The notes under the pieces are model-generated. The model did not search any database. It was not told where the DNA came from and saw only the letters and a list, made by a program, of their open reading frames with translations. Source: Metabacillus sp. KUDC1714 (lineage in GTDB: Bacteria > Bacillota > Bacilli > Bacillales > Bacillaceae). Taken from it: a stretch of 64,000 nt of DNA. The stretch's first letter is position 1, and each line of letters begins with the position of its first letter. The stretch spans positions 682,001 through 746,000 of the forward strand of contig NZ_CP055263.1 in assembly GCF_014217835.1 (NCBI RefSeq), given 5' to 3'. Position numbers and translations under genes: made by a program. Shown piece after piece: positions 61,866 through 64,000 of the stretch.

Positions 61866-63020
61866 TTGAAGAAACAATGTATTGCAATGCTATTAGCTGG
61901 TGGAAGAGGAACAAGATTAAAAGACTTAACAGAAAACTTAGCAAAACCTGCCGTTCCCTTTGGCGGGAAATACCGAATCATTGATTTTACATTAAGCAAT
62001 TGCAGAAATTCTGGCATCGATACAGTTGGAGTACTAACCCAGTATCACCCACATGTTCTTCAAAGTTATATTGGAGATGGAAAGGAATGGGACTTAAGCA
62101 AAAGAGAAGGTGGTTTAAGTGTACTCCCTCCGTACCAATGTGAAAATGGGGAGCGCTGGTATGAAGGCACTGCACATGCTATTTATCAAAATAAACATAT
62201 CATCGAACAATATGACCCTGAACATGTACTCGTTATTTCTGGTGATCATATTTATAAAATGGATTACACCAAAATGCTTCAACAGCATGTGAAGTCTAAA
62301 GCAGATGCCACCATTTCGGTCATCGAAGTTCCGTGGAATGAAGCAAGTAGATTTGGAATCATGAAAACGGACGAAAATACAGGTCAAATCATAGATTTTG
62401 CTGAAAAACCAAAAAATCCTACCTCAAATTTAGCTTCCATGGGAATCTACATTTTTAATTGGAAGACATTAAAATATTATTTAGAACAAGAAGAACACAA
62501 TCAATTCTCCACGAAAGATTTCGGGAAAGACATAATCCCTGCTATGCTTCAAAATAATCTTAAACTATTTGCCTATGAATTTAATGGCTACTGGAAAGAT
62601 GTTGGAACAATCGATAGTTTTTGGGAAGCAAATATGGATTTACTTAAAAGGGAAACTAATATTCTTCTTAATGAAAAAGATTGGAAGGTATACACGGTTG
62701 AACAAACCCATCCTCCACAGTATCTTGATGTAGATGCAAGAGTGACACAGTCGCTTATCAGTGAGGGCTGCGAAATTTATGGATCTGTTGAAAATTCCGT
62801 ACTTTTTAGTGGCGTAAAAGTAGGAAAAGGAGCAATTATTAAGGATTCTGTCATTTTACCGAATGCAGTAATAGGAGATAATGTACATATCGAAAAAGCC
62901 GTGGTTGGATCAGGAGTCTTGGTAGAAGACGATGTTGACCTTACCTCCAATGGCATTACTCTAGTTGGTGAAAATATTCATAAACAACAAAATAAGCGTG
63001 TTTTATCAAGTGTTATTTAA
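61866..63020 (+). CDS. glgC: Glucose-1-phosphate adenylyltransferase
   Basis: Makes ADP-glucose from ATP and glucose 1-phosphate for glycogen synthesis. The 384-residue length is usual for Bacillus GlgC. N-terminal [20 protein letters not shown] binds [23 protein letters not shown] and [11 protein letters not shown] are substrate and metal regions, FAEKP is conserved, and the C-terminal left-handed beta-helix repeats ([20 protein letters not shown]) carry oligomerisation. TTG start with GGAGGG seven bases upstream. Unlike the usual glgBCDAP operon it is followed by a terminator, so it stands alone, apart from the small ORF before it. Confidence 0.95.
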   Translation: MKKQCIAMLLAGGRGTRLKDLTENLAKPAVPFGGKYRIIDFTLSNCRNSGIDTVGVLTQYHPHVLQSYIGDGKEWDLSKREGGLSVLPPYQCENGERWYEGTAHAIYQNKHIIEQYDPEHVLVISGDHIYKMDYTKMLQQHVKSKADATISVIEVPWNEASRFGIMKTDENTGQIIDFAEKPKNPTSNLASMGIYIFNWKTLKYYLEQEEHNQFSTKDFGKDIIPAMLQNNLKLFAYEFNGYWKDVGTIDSFWEANMDLLKRETNILLNEKDWKVYTVEQTHPPQYLDVDARVTQSLISEGCEIYGSVENSVLFSGVKVGKGAIIKDSVILPNAVIGDNVHIEKAVVGSGVLVEDDVDLTSNGITLVGENIHKQQNKRVLSSVI

Positions 63021-63034
63021 TACATATTATATAA

Positions 63035-63082
63035 AAAATACCTATTCCCCACTCCGTCAAACTGGGTAATAGGTATTTTTTA
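63035..63082 (+). terminator. Terminator of glgC
   Basis: AAAATACCTATT and AATAGGTATTTT form a stem extended by CC/GG pairs, followed by TTTTTTATT. Confidence 0.88.
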
Positions 63083-63091
63083 TTATTGATT

Positions 63092-63235
63092 CTCCGTGCT
63101 GTAAAAAGCACTTTACAGGTGGCAAGTACAACAGATGAACAACATAAACTGACAGAAGAGACATTTAAAGTAGTCAATGATTTAAGTAATCTAACGAGCG
63201 AATTAGATAAAGTGATAAATAGATTAAAAGAATAG
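63092..63235 (+). pseudogene. C-terminal remnant of a methyl-accepting chemotaxis protein
   Basis: One frame reads VKSTLQVASTTDEQHKLTEE then TFKVVNDLSNLTSELDKVINR and stops at TAG 63233-63235. This is the wording of the last 40 residues of chemoreceptors (ASTEEQ...L...VNELS.LA.ELE..L..FK). There is no start or ribosome binding site; it begins straight after the glgC terminator. A full receptor gene has been lost, leaving this tail. Confidence 0.6.
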
Positions 63236-63430
63236 ATGCAACAAAAGCGCAAGAGCCCCATAATTTTCCGTCGTTATTTGTTAAAAAAACAATATTCTTC
63301 ACCTTTCTTCATACAATCTGATGATAGATGTAGATAAATTTTATCTGCTACATGCAGGAAAAAGCGATCCTCACCGTAAAATATTAAAGAGGACAAAATA
63401 TTAGTCTATCAAATTAAGGAAAGGTGGTAG
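63236..63430. other. Intergenic region after the chemoreceptor remnant
   Basis: CAAAAGCGCAAGAGCCC near 63242 resembles a piece of common Bacillus intergenic repeats; otherwise nothing visible. Confidence 0.3.
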
Positions 63431-63622
63431 TTGTTGTTGAGAGACGATATAACCTTACAACAAATCGCTGAAGGTCTTCCGAAGTCCGTTTTAAATGCAT
63501 CCGATAAAGACTTGGAAGGATTTCAAAAAATTATAGAAGAAACAATTAAATTACGCGAAGGACATAGAAATTTACAAAAGATGATTAAAAGTTATTCTAC
63601 TTCTGGAATCCAGCGTTCTTAA
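63431..63622 (+). CDS. Hypothetical small protein (about 63 aa)
   Basis: Starts at one of three consecutive TTG codons (63431, 63434, 63437) after AAGGTGG; spacing favours the second or third. The product (RDDITLQQIAEGLPKSVLNA and a basic helical tail) is soluble and helical, without recognised domains. Position next to the chemoreceptor remnant may be chance. Confidence 0.55.
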   Translation: MLLRDDITLQQIAEGLPKSVLNASDKDLEGFQKIIEETIKLREGHRNLQKMIKSYSTSGIQRS

Positions 63623-63688
63623 TTTGTGGAAATGATTAACAGTAGTGTGTTCTTTTATTGGGAATCTTAATTATTTATCAATGTTTCA

Positions 63689-63741
63689 GGTAGGTCTTTG
63701 CTAATACTTCTTAGACAAGAGGAATTAAAAAAAGACCTACC
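63689..63741. repeat. Inverted repeat
   Basis: GGTAGGTCTTT (63689-63699) and AAAGACCTACC (63731-63741) are perfectly complementary, 31 bases apart. It may be a weak terminator of the small gene ending at 63622, but no T tract follows on the plus strand. Confidence 0.5.
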
Positions 63742-63802
63742 CAAAGGCAAGTCGTAATAATTCACAATATAAATAAAAATATCAGCCTACATATTCAATG
63801 TA

Positions 63803-64000
63803 TTACCACCAATTCCATTTATCCCAGCTATCACCTTTATTATTAGCCCATGCGTAATCATGTTTATGATCTTTATCTTCCTTGCCACAGTACCAATCTC
63901 TCCAAATATCGATAGACTCAATACAACGATTCTCATGTTTTAGACAGCCATCCCAATTCCCCAAGTCTTGATCATCCCGATCTTCTTTCCAATCGTCCCA
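63803..64000 (-). CDS. Trp/Asp-rich protein, truncated by the window edge
   Basis: An open frame enters from the right edge and ends at TAA (63805-63803), giving the last 65 residues. Ten of these are Trp, with many Asp, Lys and His (WDDWKEDRDDQDLGNWDGCL, IDIWRDWYCGKEDKDHKHDY, ending KWNWW). Two Cys-containing blocks could be disulfide or metal linked. No family recognised. The start and any signal peptide lie outside the window. The absence of stops and the strong bias argue for a real gene, but this is a single short frame. Confidence 0.5.
   Translation of the reverse strand, partial: WDDWKEDRDDQDLGNWDGCLKHENRCIESIDIWRDWYCGKEDKDHKHDYAWANNKGDSWDKWNWW

Overview
The window looks like chromosomal DNA of an AT-rich, Gram-positive member of the Bacillaceae. 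The evidence is strong AGGAGG-type ribosome binding sites, frequent TTG/GTG starts, Bacillus-type regulatory sites (CIRCE, Fur, cre-like, a WalR-like box) and Bacillus gene families (CspC, HtpG, GlcU-Gdh, intracellular subtilisin, YocH-like 3D protein, MalKR, shared-ATPase sugar ABC systems). I see no rRNA, tRNA, CRISPR array, complete insertion sequence or prophage. Dispersed intergenic repeats and two decayed gene fragments are present.

Layout. 1-7.8 kb: a mixed housekeeping region (exported endonuclease/exonuclease/phosphatase protein, stand-alone GTP cyclohydrolase II, cold-shock protein, a candidate minus-strand structured RNA, a nucleotidyltransferase, a metallo-beta-lactamase-fold gene remnant beside a GC-rich repeat, and a MocR regulator divergent from an EamA transporter). 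7.9-13.2 kb: a malate module with 2HCT transporter, malic enzyme and a MalK/MalR-type two-component pair. 13.4-15.3 kb: htpG behind a sigma-A promoter and a CIRCE operator. 15.6-20.6 kb: a Fur-boxed divergent iron region with a ferredoxin/thioredoxin reductase-like flavoenzyme and a complete siderophore ABC importer.

20.8-31.5 kb is one leftward cluster: a ROK repressor, two TIM-barrel isomerase/epimerase-fold proteins, four different Gfo/Idh/MocA oxidoreductases, and a sugar ABC importer without an ATPase. It has no glycoside hydrolase and no sugar kinase, so redox (3-keto-sugar type) handling of an imported glycoside or unusual sugar is a plausible but unproven role. Two 27-bp imperfect palindromes about 430 bp apart upstream are candidate ROK operators. 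32.1-45.8 kb is a pectin-oligosaccharide island. It holds an Lpl/Ytc-type ABC importer (one permease gene lying divergent), a YesL-like protein, GH43, GH105, GH28, an alpha/beta hydrolase, a CE8-CE12 fusion and a membrane-bound AraC regulator. None of the enzymes has an evident export signal, so oligogalacturonides are probably imported and then de-esterified and cut in the cytoplasm.

46-64 kb returns to scattered core genes: trhO, nitroreductase, intracellular subtilisin, a small membrane peptide with toxin-like gene architecture, glcU and gdh, a lipoprotein sugar dehydrogenase, an aminotransferase with a divergent XRE-cupin regulator, GlpQ, a LysM-3D cell-wall protein behind a WalR-like box, a YdjM-like membrane protein, an alkyltransferase-like protein, small zinc-ribbon proteins, a lone glgC, a chemoreceptor C-terminal fragment, and a Trp/Asp-rich protein running off the right edge. 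Coordinates of starts were moved inward from the longest reading frame wherever a clear ribosome binding site pointed to an internal codon.
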